The notes beneath the pieces were generated by a model, which had not been told where the DNA came from, ran no database searches, and worked only from the letters and a program-made list of their open reading frames with translations. The translations under genes were made by a program, and so were the position numbers. This document shows, one piece after another, positions 49,301 to 60,980 of a DNA stretch of 64,000 nt; position 1 is the first letter of the stretch; each line of letters starts with the position of its first letter. The stretch spans positions 5,650,071-5,714,070 of the forward strand of contig NC_087380.1 in the NCBI RefSeq assembly GCF_963675165.1. Reading direction: 5' to 3'. Origin of the DNA: Halichondria panicea (taxonomy: Eukaryota > Porifera > Demospongiae > Suberitida > Halichondriidae).

Positions 49301-50899
49301 TACCAGGAGTTACGACAACATCTATGTTTCCAATAGTTCCAGTCCGTGTAGCTACAAATGGTGTCTCTGTATCTGTTTGCTTAAACTCAGTAGTCTGGTT
49401 GCTGAACTCCCAAGTAATACTAGGAACGGGAGCTCCCACTGATCTACAGGAGATGTCTGCACTGCCTCCCTCGAGGATCACAACAGTAAAGGTGTTGAGA
49501 GATGTTGTGATTGCGTCGACTGTGAAATTAGAAATGCATTAATGAGTTGGTTCATGACAATATCAATGCCATACCTGGCGCAATAACGCCAAAATCAACA
49601 CCACCACTTGGTGTGAGGGTATGAGTTTGAGTTGTTCCAGACTTGAATTGAGGCTGAACAATATAGAACCCCTCATTACCAGCAGTGGTGTTGTCTCGTA
49701 CAAATGTCTCAGAATAGTTGGGAAACTCTTGAGGACGCATTTGACCAGGTATGAAAGCGCTTATAGTCGTTTTGCGCCAGAACATCACTTCATAATCTCC
49801 TGACACCCTCACTTCAATGACCAGCTTCTCGGGAGGACGTAAAATAATGACCTCAGGAGAGACTCTCTCAATACGAATGGTGTTACCTGAAAATACACAA
49901 CGCCAGATTTACGTTTTATACAGCAATTTTTTTATCACAGCACATTTCATACCTGTATCCAATTGATAAGGTATTGAGGTGATGACCTCCCCACCATCAC
50001 TGTCATCAGTGATGACACACTGGTACACTCCTGCATCAGGTAGTCCAAAGTTATTGATAGTCAGAAAACTGGTTACTTGTCCATTGACCATTGTGGTCAA
50101 GGTGATGGTGATTCGTGAGTCAGAGTCATCCACAACTTGTCCGCTCCTCACCCACACCACAGACGGGGTGGAATAGTCCATCACTCCATCACCTTGGTGT
50201 CCAACAGTGCATATCAGTAGAGAACCATCGACAGTGTCACCAAGAGCTATCCCAGTGCGGTTGTCATTGAGGGAAGCACTGAGGTCAACAGGTTCATTCA
50301 GAGAGGGCTGATCAGTCAACATCAGTGTCCCATCAGCAGTAGAGGGCACAGCTTAGAAACAAATGTAGGTTTATTTACATATCTTTACACACATTCGTAC
50401 CTGTTAGTTTGACAGCAGTTCCATTGCCAGAAGTAGCTCCACTAGTAGCAGTGCACTGGTATACTCCATTGTCAGATGCTCTGAAGTTGTCGACAGTGAG
50501 CAGAGATGTGGAATCATCAGTGAGCAATGATGCTGAACGCTCAGGGAGATTGTCTTCCCTGATACGAATGTGAGATGGATCGTTCAACAGAGAGCTTCCA
50601 TTGAGAGTCCATGTGAAGGTGACAGTGGTGTCATCCTCTACAGCACAGTAGATCTGGATCACTGATCCCTCAACCACACTGCCACTGGAAGAGACGAGGG
50701 CTTCAAGTCCAGTGAGAACTGTCAACTGAGCCGAGATAATAGCTGCGAGGTGAAAAACCATTAACCACAATATTGCCAGTAAGATACACTGCATCCCAAT
50801 TAGATTATCTTTGTAAAAGCACAGACTATCCATGCAGCTAGCTACCAATACACCTATGAAGTATCCTTGTATGAATAGACTAATATTCAAAATAGACAT
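40356..50899 (-). CDS. receptor C: 14-Ig, 3-FN3 single-pass membrane receptor
   Basis: A 24-exon gene of about 2,335 aa, all frames open. Exons, 5' to 3': signal 50899-50854 (MSILNISLFIQGYFI); Ig1-2 50742-50401, 50351-49953; X 49886-49575; Ig3-9 49519-49169, 49115-48858, 48801-48535, 48476-48165, 48039-47719, 47626-47315, 47236-46904; then equivalents of Ig14-18 46082-45771, 45644-45291, 45233-44865, 44786-44481, 44361-43912; FN3 43804-43475, 42503-42400 plus 42352-42136, 42017-41560; membrane-proximal 41409-41316, 41262-41201; membrane exon 41107-40629; tail 40575-40356. Ig10-13 of receptor A are absent, with a scrap of Ig10 left at 46156-46201. Its Ig9 reads NITFTFVAIG where A has a Cys. 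Exon 2 is also open upstream to an ATG at 50794, which could serve as an alternative start. Confidence 0.87.
42584..43323 (+). mobile_element. DNA element with GGGGCGAGCG inverted tips carrying a captured gene piece
   Basis: It begins GGGGCGAGCG and ends CGCTCGCCCC, and is absent from the same intron of receptor A (about 9090). Inside, on the plus strand, are exon-like pieces with GT-AG borders that encode charged repeats (ETAEEKEVRLAKRREK at about 42835-42900). A unit with ETPEARQARLQQMA occurs three times: 42976-43045, 43096-43168, and 43226 onward. Such Arg/Glu repeats are common in the N-terminal part of Helitron/PIF1-type transposon proteins of invertebrates (from memory). The copy has no helicase or transposase domain. 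Confidence 0.55.
42634..42672. repeat. (ATGT)n microsatellite
   Basis: About ten tetranucleotide copies near the left end of the element at 42584-43323. Confidence 0.9.
46156..46201 (-). pseudogene. scrap of the Ig10 exon in receptor C
   Basis: GATGTCCATAGGAGGGACTG and the following GACGGAGCAACTGG match the first part of the Ig10 exon of receptor A with its acceptor (about 13645-13690). It marks one edge of the deletion that removed Ig10-13 from receptor C. Confidence 0.8.
46295..46410. mobile_element. 116-bp foldback MITE with GTTAT duplication
   Basis: Near-perfect 32-base inverted arms (ACTTATTGTCCACTACAT at the left tip and its complement at the right) with a GC-rich centre. GTTAT occurs directly on both sides (46290-46294 and 46411-46415), consistent with a 5-bp target duplication. 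It lies in the enlarged intron of receptor C where Ig10-13 were lost. Confidence 0.85.
46416..46900. other. intron sequence, no feature recognised
   Basis: The rest of the intron between the Ig9 and Ig14 equivalents of receptor C. It has no similarity that I can see to the missing exons of receptor A beyond the scrap at 46156-46201. Confidence 0.4.
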
Positions 50900-51239
50900 A
50901 ATTATGGCACAGCTTGAGGAATCTTTCAAGTTTGTGAGCATCAAAGTTGGTAGACTCTAGATCTACTTTTTCTAGACATGGTATAATTATGAATAGCATT
51001 ATGATTCTATTTTTATAAAGACAACACCCACATGCATTAAGTTTTCTTATAGATGACCACACACACAGTAATGCCTTCCAATACAGTCGCATGCACAGAT
51101 ACGTGAAACGCATGAGGCCCGAGCACATTACAGAATGTGTTCCTGATAAAATGCTATAAGAAACTTTATCACATGATTGGCAACAGCAGCCTGAGTTGCT
51201 ACCGCCAGGTACTAGCTTCTGTCTCTAATTATAAAAACA

Positions 51240-51357
51240 GGTGTTTGGTAACTGCTAAATCGATTGATGCTCAAAAACAATGTACCCCGGTACGTACATA
51301 AATCAGCCACACAACGGAACTGGGAGGGCTGGTGGAGAGCTGGTATCTGTGTGTGCA

Positions 51358-51395
<38 letters not shown>

Positions 51396-53930
51396 TGTGT
51401 GTGTGTGTGTGTGTGTGTGTTTGTGTAGGGGGTGGTCGGTTTGCAACATTTCACTCTATCACCTCATGACTTCCACTGAATAGAATTTTTGGCGGTTATT
51501 AAGTTTACGGCAATCATTTTTAATTCATCTTCTTTGTATATTCCTTTCATGGCTCACAAGATAGAACGACCCCACCATAGGACCAGGACGATCCATAATT
51601 AGGTTCAAGATCACAGACTAGGGATGTTGCCACTACCTTTACTAGGTCATATGATCAGGCCTGCGAGTCACATGATCACGGAAGGTCGACGGGTTGTAGG
51701 TTGTGAGGTGAGTGTGGAGGTGGAGGTGTGAGAGGGTGAGGGTGGGATAGTGAGCGTCTTGGAGTCTCCTTCGAAGAGAGACCAATGTTAGCTTGTTGTG
51801 TCTATGCATGGGGTTGTGTGTGTGTGTGTGTGTGTGTGTTTACCTTTGAACAAAAACATGCCATTGTACTTTTACTTTCTACTTTGAAATAATCGAATGC
51901 AGACAATCCATACACTTGTTGCATCTACATATAGTCAGCACAGCACATGTACACGCACAGTACGTAGATTGCATCACATATATGAACTACCCTGTTGTTT
52001 GCACAAACTAACATTGCAAAGCCTCCTATAAACAACTCCCACCTGTGTTTCTGGCAGCGAGCAGCTGTCCACTTTCAGTGATGACCAGAGAGCAATCTAC
52101 ACCACAACAAGCCCTGGCCGGGGGTGAGTCCACTGGCACATGTACCTTCCTGGGGAGTGCTGGTCACAATCAACGCTTATAGACCCGATTGACCTAAGGA
52201 AGTTAACTTGACAAATGTGTATAATGTGTACATGACATTGTATATAATAATTATGGCCTCTCTATATACTTTTATAGTACGAATACATTGCACATAATGT
52301 TCTATACAGTACAAGGTTTACACATGTGCCGATAGGTATGTGAAACTTGTTTTGATGAATATACAATGTATATAAACATCTTCAGATATACCTTTCCCCA
52401 CAAGTAGTAGAGACCACCCTCGGCTGAAGAAGTGCGGAAAACACAGACATGGAAAGCGTAAAAAAGCAATCAAGATCGCTATTGCTCAAACGGTTACACT
52501 GTGTTTATACTCTTACTCATGTGAAGGCCATGCAGCACAGACTATCTCCATGGTCTCGTGGGCGAGCATCTCATGCAACTATACCATGCATATTCTGATT
52601 ATTTCAAACACACACTGTTTGTACAACATGCATGCTAATGGTTAAGATACATACTTTAGAACGACTTTACAACACGTACCGTAACACCGTACGTATAGGC
52701 ACACATCTCTGAGATATCGTTGGTGTCCTAATGACACGAACATCCATTGATCCCGGGCCCACTGCCAAACCACCTCTTTGACCTGGTCTGTACAAAATTT
52801 AGCATTAAGAACATCATTATTTACATTTCATCATACACGACAATTCAAAATTAATTAAGGTACGTGCACCAAGGCTCCCCATCACTTTACCAAGGTATCA
52901 ACTCACATTACCAGGGTTACTCGTGGTACTAGTTTTCAGCCATGCTGTACACACCTATTGCATGTCACCACAGACTATTCTTTCTTGATATTGGTGGTCT
53001 TGAGTCTCCCCCCCCTCGATCATCAAACACCAGAGGAACACGCCCCGCTCCCCTCGGCCCACTGATCTGGGTCATACAGAACCTTGTGTTACCAAGGAGC
53101 CAGAAACCAACTGAGAAGGAACAAAACCAATCGCAACAACTGCTGTGATCCAGTGTAATTAAGCTTGTTGTGTCGATACAATTGTGCACGTCTGTTTTGA
53201 TAGAGTCAATGTGTTTATCTTTCACAATAAACACGCTGCACTATTGTACAACAACAACAACAGGTCATCTACTTTATATCTTCGTTTGGAAATGTTAACT
53301 ATAGGATAAACATACACTCATACCATTTGGAGCAAACTGTTGCACCCACAGCCTGACAGCAGTATTATATACAGCAGCTATAATCAGCTACCCTGCTGTT
53401 GCAGAACTTAGGTGATTTTGTGCTTGTTGTTGTTTAGTTCAAAATGTCAGTCTACACAGCGTGATATAGTTCATGCAGTGATGCTTTTTATGCTTTAATA
53501 AGTTGTGACAACTGCGGATTTCAAAATATACATTAGGCCACAAGTTACAATTTGTCAGGAGATGAGAGTCAGTTTGGAGATTCAAACTTTCCTTGCGCAG
53601 CTTCCAATTTTCATAATCTTGAAGACACTTCTGGCTATCGATATAATTATATATATATAGGCCTTGGCAAAGTATACTTTTTATTTTGCCTATTATTCTT
53701 TTTGACTATTTCAAAAAGTCAGCCTATTAATATTCCAGTTTGGTGTACCCATTATTCTGCTAAGGGTCAAATTATGCTATAAGTTTAGTGCACTATTATT
53801 CTCAATTATGCTAGTTGCTAGAAGTCTCCCTATTATATTCCAAAAATTATGCTAGCATAATTTGCCAAGCCCTACTACTGGCTTAATTGGTTCATCACCA
53901 CAGTTTTGAGTTTGAAGTCGCCATAAAGCA
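51240..53930 (-). pseudogene. NEK8 pseudogene 4
   Basis: Exon-like pieces in gene order: exon 15 about 51300-51345, exon 14 about 51530-51790, 13 about 52040-52200, 12 about 52385-52450, 11 about 52540-52600, 10 about 52695-52800, 9 about 52960-53110, and kinase exon 4 split around 53560-53640 and 53900-53930 by an insertion. Exons 16-17, 5-8 and 1-3 are missing. It lies upstream of receptor C and downstream of the intact NEK8 gene. Confidence 0.82.
51361..51425. repeat. (TG)n microsatellite in NEK8 pseudogene 4
   Basis: An interrupted TG run at the place corresponding to the intron 14 / exon 15 border of the intact gene. Confidence 0.9.
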
Positions 53931-54302
53931 TATCTCATAATTAATGGCAACTGGACAACAAACTGTGCGAAGAAGAAGGGTTAAGGGAACGTCAGTTTTA
54001 TAATAATTATCACAGTACTAGATCTAGCAGTGTACGCATGAATATCGTGATAATTTATTGCACACTCCCCCACTGGAAATCGCTATCACTTTTCCTAATG
54101 GCTTTAATATGCTCAGGTGACAAAATAGTTAATAACAAAATTCTATGTACTATAGTTTGCAATACTAGTATGAAACTTTCAACAGTCAAAATTAAAAAAA
54201 TTATGCACATGATCTACATGAAACACACAAAAATGAAGAATAGACGCTAAGTTTATATTAAAGTTCGAGTGGAAAAATGTGATTCAGAAACAGTTATCTT
54301 AG

Positions 54303-55250
54303 CTAACTATCTGGCCTGGTGACGAGCAGAGTGACACTGTGGGCGGAGTTCACTGCCTGTACTGAGTGGGAGAGGTGCTCAAACGGGATCAGCTGTGGCT
54401 GAAACACATCCTCACTCGCGTCTCTTCCTAGTCGCCCCCTGCGACCACTCCCCCAGCTGTATACCTCCCCACCTGCAGAGAAAAAAATTATCACATGATT
54501 GGTAAACACCTAAACTACCGTACTTCTTCTAAATAAGCCACCGTTTTTTAATGATTACGTTTTTGAGGCTAGTGTATGCAAAACAAGAAATAGTCAATCA
54601 TTATAGGAGAAATCTCTAGGTAGCACATTATTAGAAGGGGGTGTATTTTAGAAGAAATACGGTATACCTGCCTATAGGTTACAACTGCCTTGTTTGGTAA
54701 CTGCAAGATATGTATGTCATTACAATTATTCTACTTGGTGCACACACCTCTGCATGATACAATAGTGTAAAAGTCTCCACAAGACACCAGTTCCATTTGT
54801 TTTCCAGTTAGGACTTCAACAGCTGATGGTTTGTTACCTCCACTGGTCACAAGCTCTTTGTCTCTATGGTAACCCAGCTGGCCGTAACTGTTGTCCCCAC
54901 ATGTCAGACACTCAGTACCAGCTACAGAAAAGAGACATATACAGCACAGAGATACAGCATTGTCATTTGTCAAATCACATCCATGGCTTATTCATTCACA
55001 ATCTTTGTCAACTAGCTACAACTGTACAATAACATAATTATACATGTACTTGTCAGGATAGAGTGACCAATTCAGAGGGAAGAGGTAGATGTATACCTGT
55101 GATTATGGCGATGTGGTTGGTTCCCATGGCTACTGAGACAATGCTCTCAGAGTTAATAAGCTCTGAGCCAGAGAGAGTGAAGACGGAGCTGCTCCTCACA
55201 CTACCAGGAGCACTCGCAACTGGCAGGGCTGGTGGAGAGCTGGTATCTGT

Positions 55251-55323
<73 letters not shown>

Positions 55324-58300
55324 CGTGCGTGTGTAGGAGTGGCCGGTTTGCAAAATTTCACTCTAACACCGCATCACTTTTCACTGAATAGAATTTCTGG
55401 CAGTTATTAAGCACGGCAATAACTTTACCTTCTTTGTTATTTCCTTTCATGGCTCTCAGATTGGACAGGTAGAACGACCCCGCCATAGCACCAGGACGAT
55501 CCTTAATCAGGTTCAAAATCACAGGGACGTTGCCACTCCCTTGACTGGTCATGTGATCAGGCCTGTGTGTCACAGGATCACTGGGAAGGTCGACAGTTGT
55601 AGGAGGTTGTGAGGTGAGTGTGGATGTGGAGGTATGAGGGGGTGAGGGTGGGTTAGTGAGCGTCTTGGAGTCTTCCTCCGAAGAGATATCAATGTGATCC
55701 AATGTTAGCTTGTTGTGTCTATATGGGGTTGTGTGCGTACGTGTAATGGTTACCTTTGAATATAATAACTATATTATTACTACCAAAAACAGTTTGTACT
55801 TTTACTTTATATTTTGAAAGAATTGTAAATGAATGCAGACAAGTATACACTTGTTGCATCTATATAGTTGGTATCAGTTACAGCAGCTATACACACACAC
55901 ACCGAATATGAACTAACCTGTTGTTTACACAAACTAACGTTGCAAAACCTCCATGTAATGTTAAACAACCCCCACCTGTTGTTTCCGGCAGCGAGCAGCT
56001 GTCCACTTTCAGTGATGACCAGAGAGCAGTCCACCCCACAACAAGCCCTGGCCGGTGGTGACTCCACTGGCACCTGTACCTTCCTGGGGGAGTGCTGGTC
56101 ACAATCAGCGCCTAGACCCAATTGACCTAAAGAGGAATTATGTAGTACGTACAAATAAATATTGTACATAACTTTTATAACAGTGCAAGGTTGACACGTA
56201 AAAGGATACACATAATTATGCAGACTATACAATGTCTATAGGCATATCCAGATTAAGAATGTTATACCTTTATCTCCCTTTCCCCACGAGTAGAGACCAC
56301 CCTCAGCTGAGGAAGGGTGCGGGAAATACACATAGTGAACACGTACATGGAAAATGTAAACTCAAACACAGCATAATTACTCAAAAGGTCATTACTCAAA
56401 AGGTTAACACTTTTTCTGAGCTTGCTATGTTTATACTCTCACTCACATGTGATGGCCAGCATGTGATTAGCTCCACATGCTATCTCCACGGTCTCGTGAG
56501 CTAGCATCTCATGGACCAGTCGAGGCTGCATAGAAAAAAATACAAACTCTGATCATTTCCCAAAAACTATTTTGGCAGCAGTTAATGAAACCACACTGTT
56601 TGTACAACATGCATGCTAATGGCATACTTTGCAACGCATGAGCAAACAATGTAATTGAAAGGCATTGCACAGCACCGTACATAGTACACAGTAAGTACGT
56701 AGATACACACCTCTGAGACATCGTTAGTGTCCCCATGACCCAAACAACCATTGATCCCACTGCCAAATGTCATCAGAATACCCTTGTCTGTACGAGAAGG
56801 GAGAGGGGACATCAATTTAGATTTTTACAAGCACAATATGATAGTAGGTAGCATTAAGAATATCATCATAATTATTATGTAACAATTCACACATTACCAT
56901 GGTTACCCGTGGTATAATAGTACTCAGCCATGCTCTACACACCTGTGAGACAGGCAGTGAACATGTCACCACAGGCCACTTTCTTGATAACGGTGGTCTT
57001 GAGTCCCCCAATCAGTCGTGGCTCAAACACCAGAGGACCACGCCCCGCCCCCCTCGGCCCTCTGCTCTGGGTCATACTGAACCTTGTTGTTGCCAACGAG
57101 CCAGATACCAACTGAGAGAGGACAAAACCAATGGCAACATATATGTCAGACTACAAATTTGACTAAGATATAGATGCGACTGATGGTAGATACGACAAGG
57201 TACATGTAATCAATCACTCTGCTACTGGGTTGTACCTAAAATTTGAAACGAAAGTTCATAGGGTATACTATTTACCTCCCAAAATATGAGTTTGCCATCC
57301 TCTGTAGCCCCTGCTCGCTGGCTCCGCCCACAAGCCACGCTCACAATGCCGGAATCAGTCAGCATGTTGGGCACACTGAGCTTCATTGGTACAGTGGAGC
57401 CTCCTCCCCACAAATAGACCACCGACTTGGCTACAGCCTTCGTCTGGGTCTGTGTGAGAAGGAAAGTTTACTAAAAAACTAAATTCCATGCAATAGACAC
57501 TAGCAACTATGTCTGAGAATTGGGCATATGACAGGTATGTACTGTAAATAGTTATACTACTGTAAAACAGATGTGACAGTAAGTGAACTAAAACAATGAA
57601 TCTTAATCAATTGCTACAGATGTAAGTATCTGCAGGAGTGTATCACTGAGCACTGCTATAGAGCACACTCACATCTTGTCCTTGTGTTTGGGAGTCGTCC
57701 TGAAAGAACGATCTCTGTCGATATTTCCCCAGTGAGCCCATCCGGTAGACTTGGTGTGGAGGACCTCCCTCCCCACTAGCCTCTCGAACTATCTCCACCG
57801 ACGTCTGGCTGTGTCTGTGGATAATAAGTATCATACGTAGAATGATAATTATTATGAAGCAAAATTGAATGAATGCAGACAATATCCAACTTATTTTTAA
57901 GTATTCAGAAATAGTCTTGACTGGTAACAGTACGTACATGTACCTTGCACAAGGTAGTCTCCCAACATCAGTGCAAAGATTCAAGAGTGCATTGACGACC
58001 ACTGGTGTTGCCATGACGCTGTGAATGCTGGGTCTGTTCTCAGGTTTCTTCTGTAACAGATGATGGATGAGTTTATCCAATCTTTGACTGTAGGAGCTAT
58101 CGATGGGAACCAATGCAGCTGATGCCTGCATGATCTTCAGGACCAACACAGGAAGGTTCTGGTGTGGGGTGGGGTGAGGGTGGAGTCTAGATGAGTGCTT
58201 AAGTATGAAATTCAACACTGTAGACATTAGTGTTCGTACTCCGCAGCTAGTGCAGTGTATTATGTGGAGGTATTAGTACAAAATGATACAGTTTTGTAGA

Positions 58301-60728
58301 TAATGCGCTCTAAAATAATCATAGCACACATTCACCATTACATTAAAAGCGTACTCATAAAATGGATGATGGTGATAAGGATATTACAAGTAACTATTTT
58401 ATCACCACACTCACTGGTCCCTCGAAGGCTTTTTTGAGGGTGGTCATCTCGTAGAGGATACAGCCAAGAGCCCAAATGTCTGATTTCTTAGCGTACATCT
58501 TACCCTCACAAATCTCCGGGGATATGTAGCACGGAGTACCCACAACCTAAAGAAGGGAGTATAATTATACCTAATTACTAGTCTGCACAAATTGAGATTT
58601 AAGTGATGCTTTCATTAGTATCATGGTTGGGTAGCAACTGTTTCAGTTCACTAACCAAATTAACCAATATTGCTACTACTATCATAACCTCATCAATCAT
58701 CATAATGGGATGATGTGCTATTAGTGCGCCTGGAGAGTGTACAGCCTGTTATCACCAGTAACTGCACGTCATATTGACAGCGTGCAATTACCTGTCAAGT
58801 AATTGCACTCTGTCAATGGCAACGTATTGTTTTCGAATAACGGCGGCGACCGAAAATGTTAATAAAAACTGTTATCATACGTACGACGAATAAGAGTGCA
58901 AAATAGCACAAGTAACAAGCAAAGGCAAGGCTACTAATTGCACGAGGTGTAGGTTACGGTAAACAGTTTGCTCATGATATTCATGATATTCTTTAATCAT
59001 TTTTGTGAAACTATAAATGCCATGATAGTTGAAGCACATATACATGTAAATATAATTATTAGTGTATCACCCTATGACAAGTATCAGTCTTCAAATCCAG
59101 TGGAAGCTCGGAGCGATCATCAAGTTACTAGAAACAACACAAACTTAGTAGTCGATTAATTTTTAAACTCCAAAACACTTTTAGCTCTGTGTTCTTGCTA
59201 GCTCTTATAATTATAATGCTTCTTACCATTCTGGAGGGCGTGTCAAAGCATTTTTTCCAGGCCAAGACACTTTCACAAAACAATAATAATTATGTAGACT
59301 AACTCTACTTAAAATGGCGGTCAGAGCTAAGGAAAACAGCCTCTTGTGAGCTTTCAGCAGCCTTTTTTTGAAATATCTCTTCGAGCCGCCCTGCATATAG
59401 TGAAGCTACAGTAGACTGTACCTAAGCTATCTAGTAAAAATGTCTATTCGAGCCATGAAATGACTACTGCGTTTCAGCAGTCCAGCTCATTCTAGCTGCT
59501 CACGATCACTAGATCTAGCTCATGAATAATTAATGAGCAAACGATTTACTGTAACCTTCACACTTTACTTTAGTACGGTACCAAGACGGTCAAAGAGTCT
59601 ACAATGACAGTGCTGTTTTAGGCAGCAACTTTTCTTAGGTGGACAATTGATTATCAAAAGACTTACAGTTTGTGCAGAGGTGATTTTGCTGGAGAGAACT
59701 TTAGAGATCCCAAAGTCTCCAATCTTGAGGACACTCCTGGATCTGTTCATCATGACGTTCTGAGTCTTGAGGTCACGATGGAGAATGTTTAATGAGTGGA
59801 CGTGGTCAATGGCAACCAACAGCTGGGCAAAGAACTGGAGGACATGCTGTGTGAGAGAGGAAGGGGGAAGAGATTACATGTAAGTAAGGACTGTGTCGGG
59901 AGTAATAATTGTCATGGCCATGGCATAGAAATAGGAAGAGATTATAAGGACTGAATATTATTTTTCGGAGAGTAAATTAATGTATAAATTATTGTGACCA
60001 TGGTACGGAATTTATAATAAGGTGACCACTGTGCACATAAGAAAGAAGAATTCATATTGTACGGAGGAGGTATAATCAGTCAGTAGAGTCTCCTCACATC
60101 TTCTTCCATGAGAGTTCCATTCCTATCCTGAATAAACTCATGCAGCGTGCCCCCGGGGGCATACTCCATCACTATCACCAGGCTCTTGTCAGCCACAAAG
60201 TTGTCATAGTGAGCCACTATGTTGGGGTGCTTCAACAGCTTCAGGACCTTTACCTGAGGAGAGAGAGGGCAATAATTTGTAAGTGGTGGGGTGCGATAGA
60301 CTATGTCATTGTGGAGGCAGTGTAGCACTTAGGGCCTTATGTAAGGTTATCTGTATCAAATGTTATAGAGTGCTGTCATATAATACTATGTTTAAAGTAG
60401 TACGGATTCTCCACCGTACAAAGTAAAGATAGAATTGACACGGGGATATTAAATTACTGGCATTTAGTTGTAGTTAGACGTTAGGCAAGAACAAATTCTA
60501 CGGTTAGTTAGTCATTACAAACCTCATTCAATGCTGACTGCCTCTCGACTTTAGGAAGGTCATCGATCGGGATCTCTTTGGTGACCACGTGCTTACCATC
60601 ACTCTTCCTAGTCACCAGGTACACTTTCCTATCATTGAGAGGTCAGCATATAATATAGTTTTAGGGTAGTGTGCAACTTACCCAAAGGCTCCTTGTCCAA
60701 TCACTCTGATCTGTTCATACCTTTCCAT
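54303..60728 (-). CDS. NEK8: NEK8-type kinase with C-terminal RCC1 repeats
   Basis: Seventeen exons: 60728-60682, 60628-60523, 60253-60098, 59846-59667, 58546-58415, 58158-57944, 57814-57673, 57449-57276, 57111-56943, 56787-56711, 56525-56457, 56306-56268, 56126-55976, 55728-55429, 55256-55097, 54921-54748, 54472-54303; the smaller RCC1 exon limits are less certain. The kinase shows GQGAFGKVYLV, VVTKEIP (ATP-binding Lys), [34 protein letters not shown] and [12 protein letters not shown] linker is followed by RCC1-type blades ([61 protein letters not shown]). NEK8 proteins act at the proximal cilium in vertebrates; that role here is inferred. NEK9 is the alternative, but no coiled-coil tail is seen. 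Confidence 0.88.
55258..55332. repeat. (TG)n microsatellite abutting a NEK8 3' splice site
   Basis: About 75 bp of TG repeat, so CA repeat on the coding strand. It ends one to two bases before the exon 15 acceptor. Pseudogene copies keep shorter or interrupted versions at about 37577-37597 and 51361-51425. Confidence 0.9.
58547..59666 (-). other. NEK8 intron 4, with a short hairpin
   Basis: The longest intron of the gene, about 1.1 kb. It contains an inverted repeat at 58773-58817 (ATTGACAGCGTGCAATTAC against GTAATTGCACTCTGTCAAT), probably a transposon scrap. No coding feature was recognised. Confidence 0.5.
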
Positions 60729-60980
60729 TCTTAACAATTAGGTAAAGATGCACAACCTTATTCCCCTCTACCTGTCTATGAATATTGCTTTTTCTTGTAG
60801 GCGACCTTAACCATCCAACTGAGGGCGTGGCTGGTTTGCACAGCAAGTTTTTCCACCCTTTCCTGTCAGTTGTCTGCACTAAAGCTGCTAATTAGCCTCT
60901 AAGAATTAGCTAATAGCGATCCAATAGTGATCCAAAGACTGCGCTCTGTGTCCAAGAAGCTCTACACAAGACAACTGGAC
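60729..60980. promoter_or_regulatory. shared region between divergent NEK8 and receptor D starts
   Basis: Only 252 bp separate the NEK8 start codon (minus strand) from the receptor D signal exon (plus strand). This is a candidate bidirectional promoter. No TATA box was seen; there is a CCTCTACC/TCCAACTGAGGG region but no assignable factor site. Confidence 0.45.

Noticed and set aside
50792..50794. ATG at 50794 as the true start of receptor C (MQCILLAILWLMVF)
   Set aside because: Plausible as a signal, but A and B have stops or shifts there, while the 46-bp MSI-type exon with correct phase is kept in all three. It is retained only as an alternative.
51212..51483. Frames of alternating Cys-Val or His-Thr residues at TG repeats (also 55053-55410)
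   Set aside because: They are translations of microsatellites.
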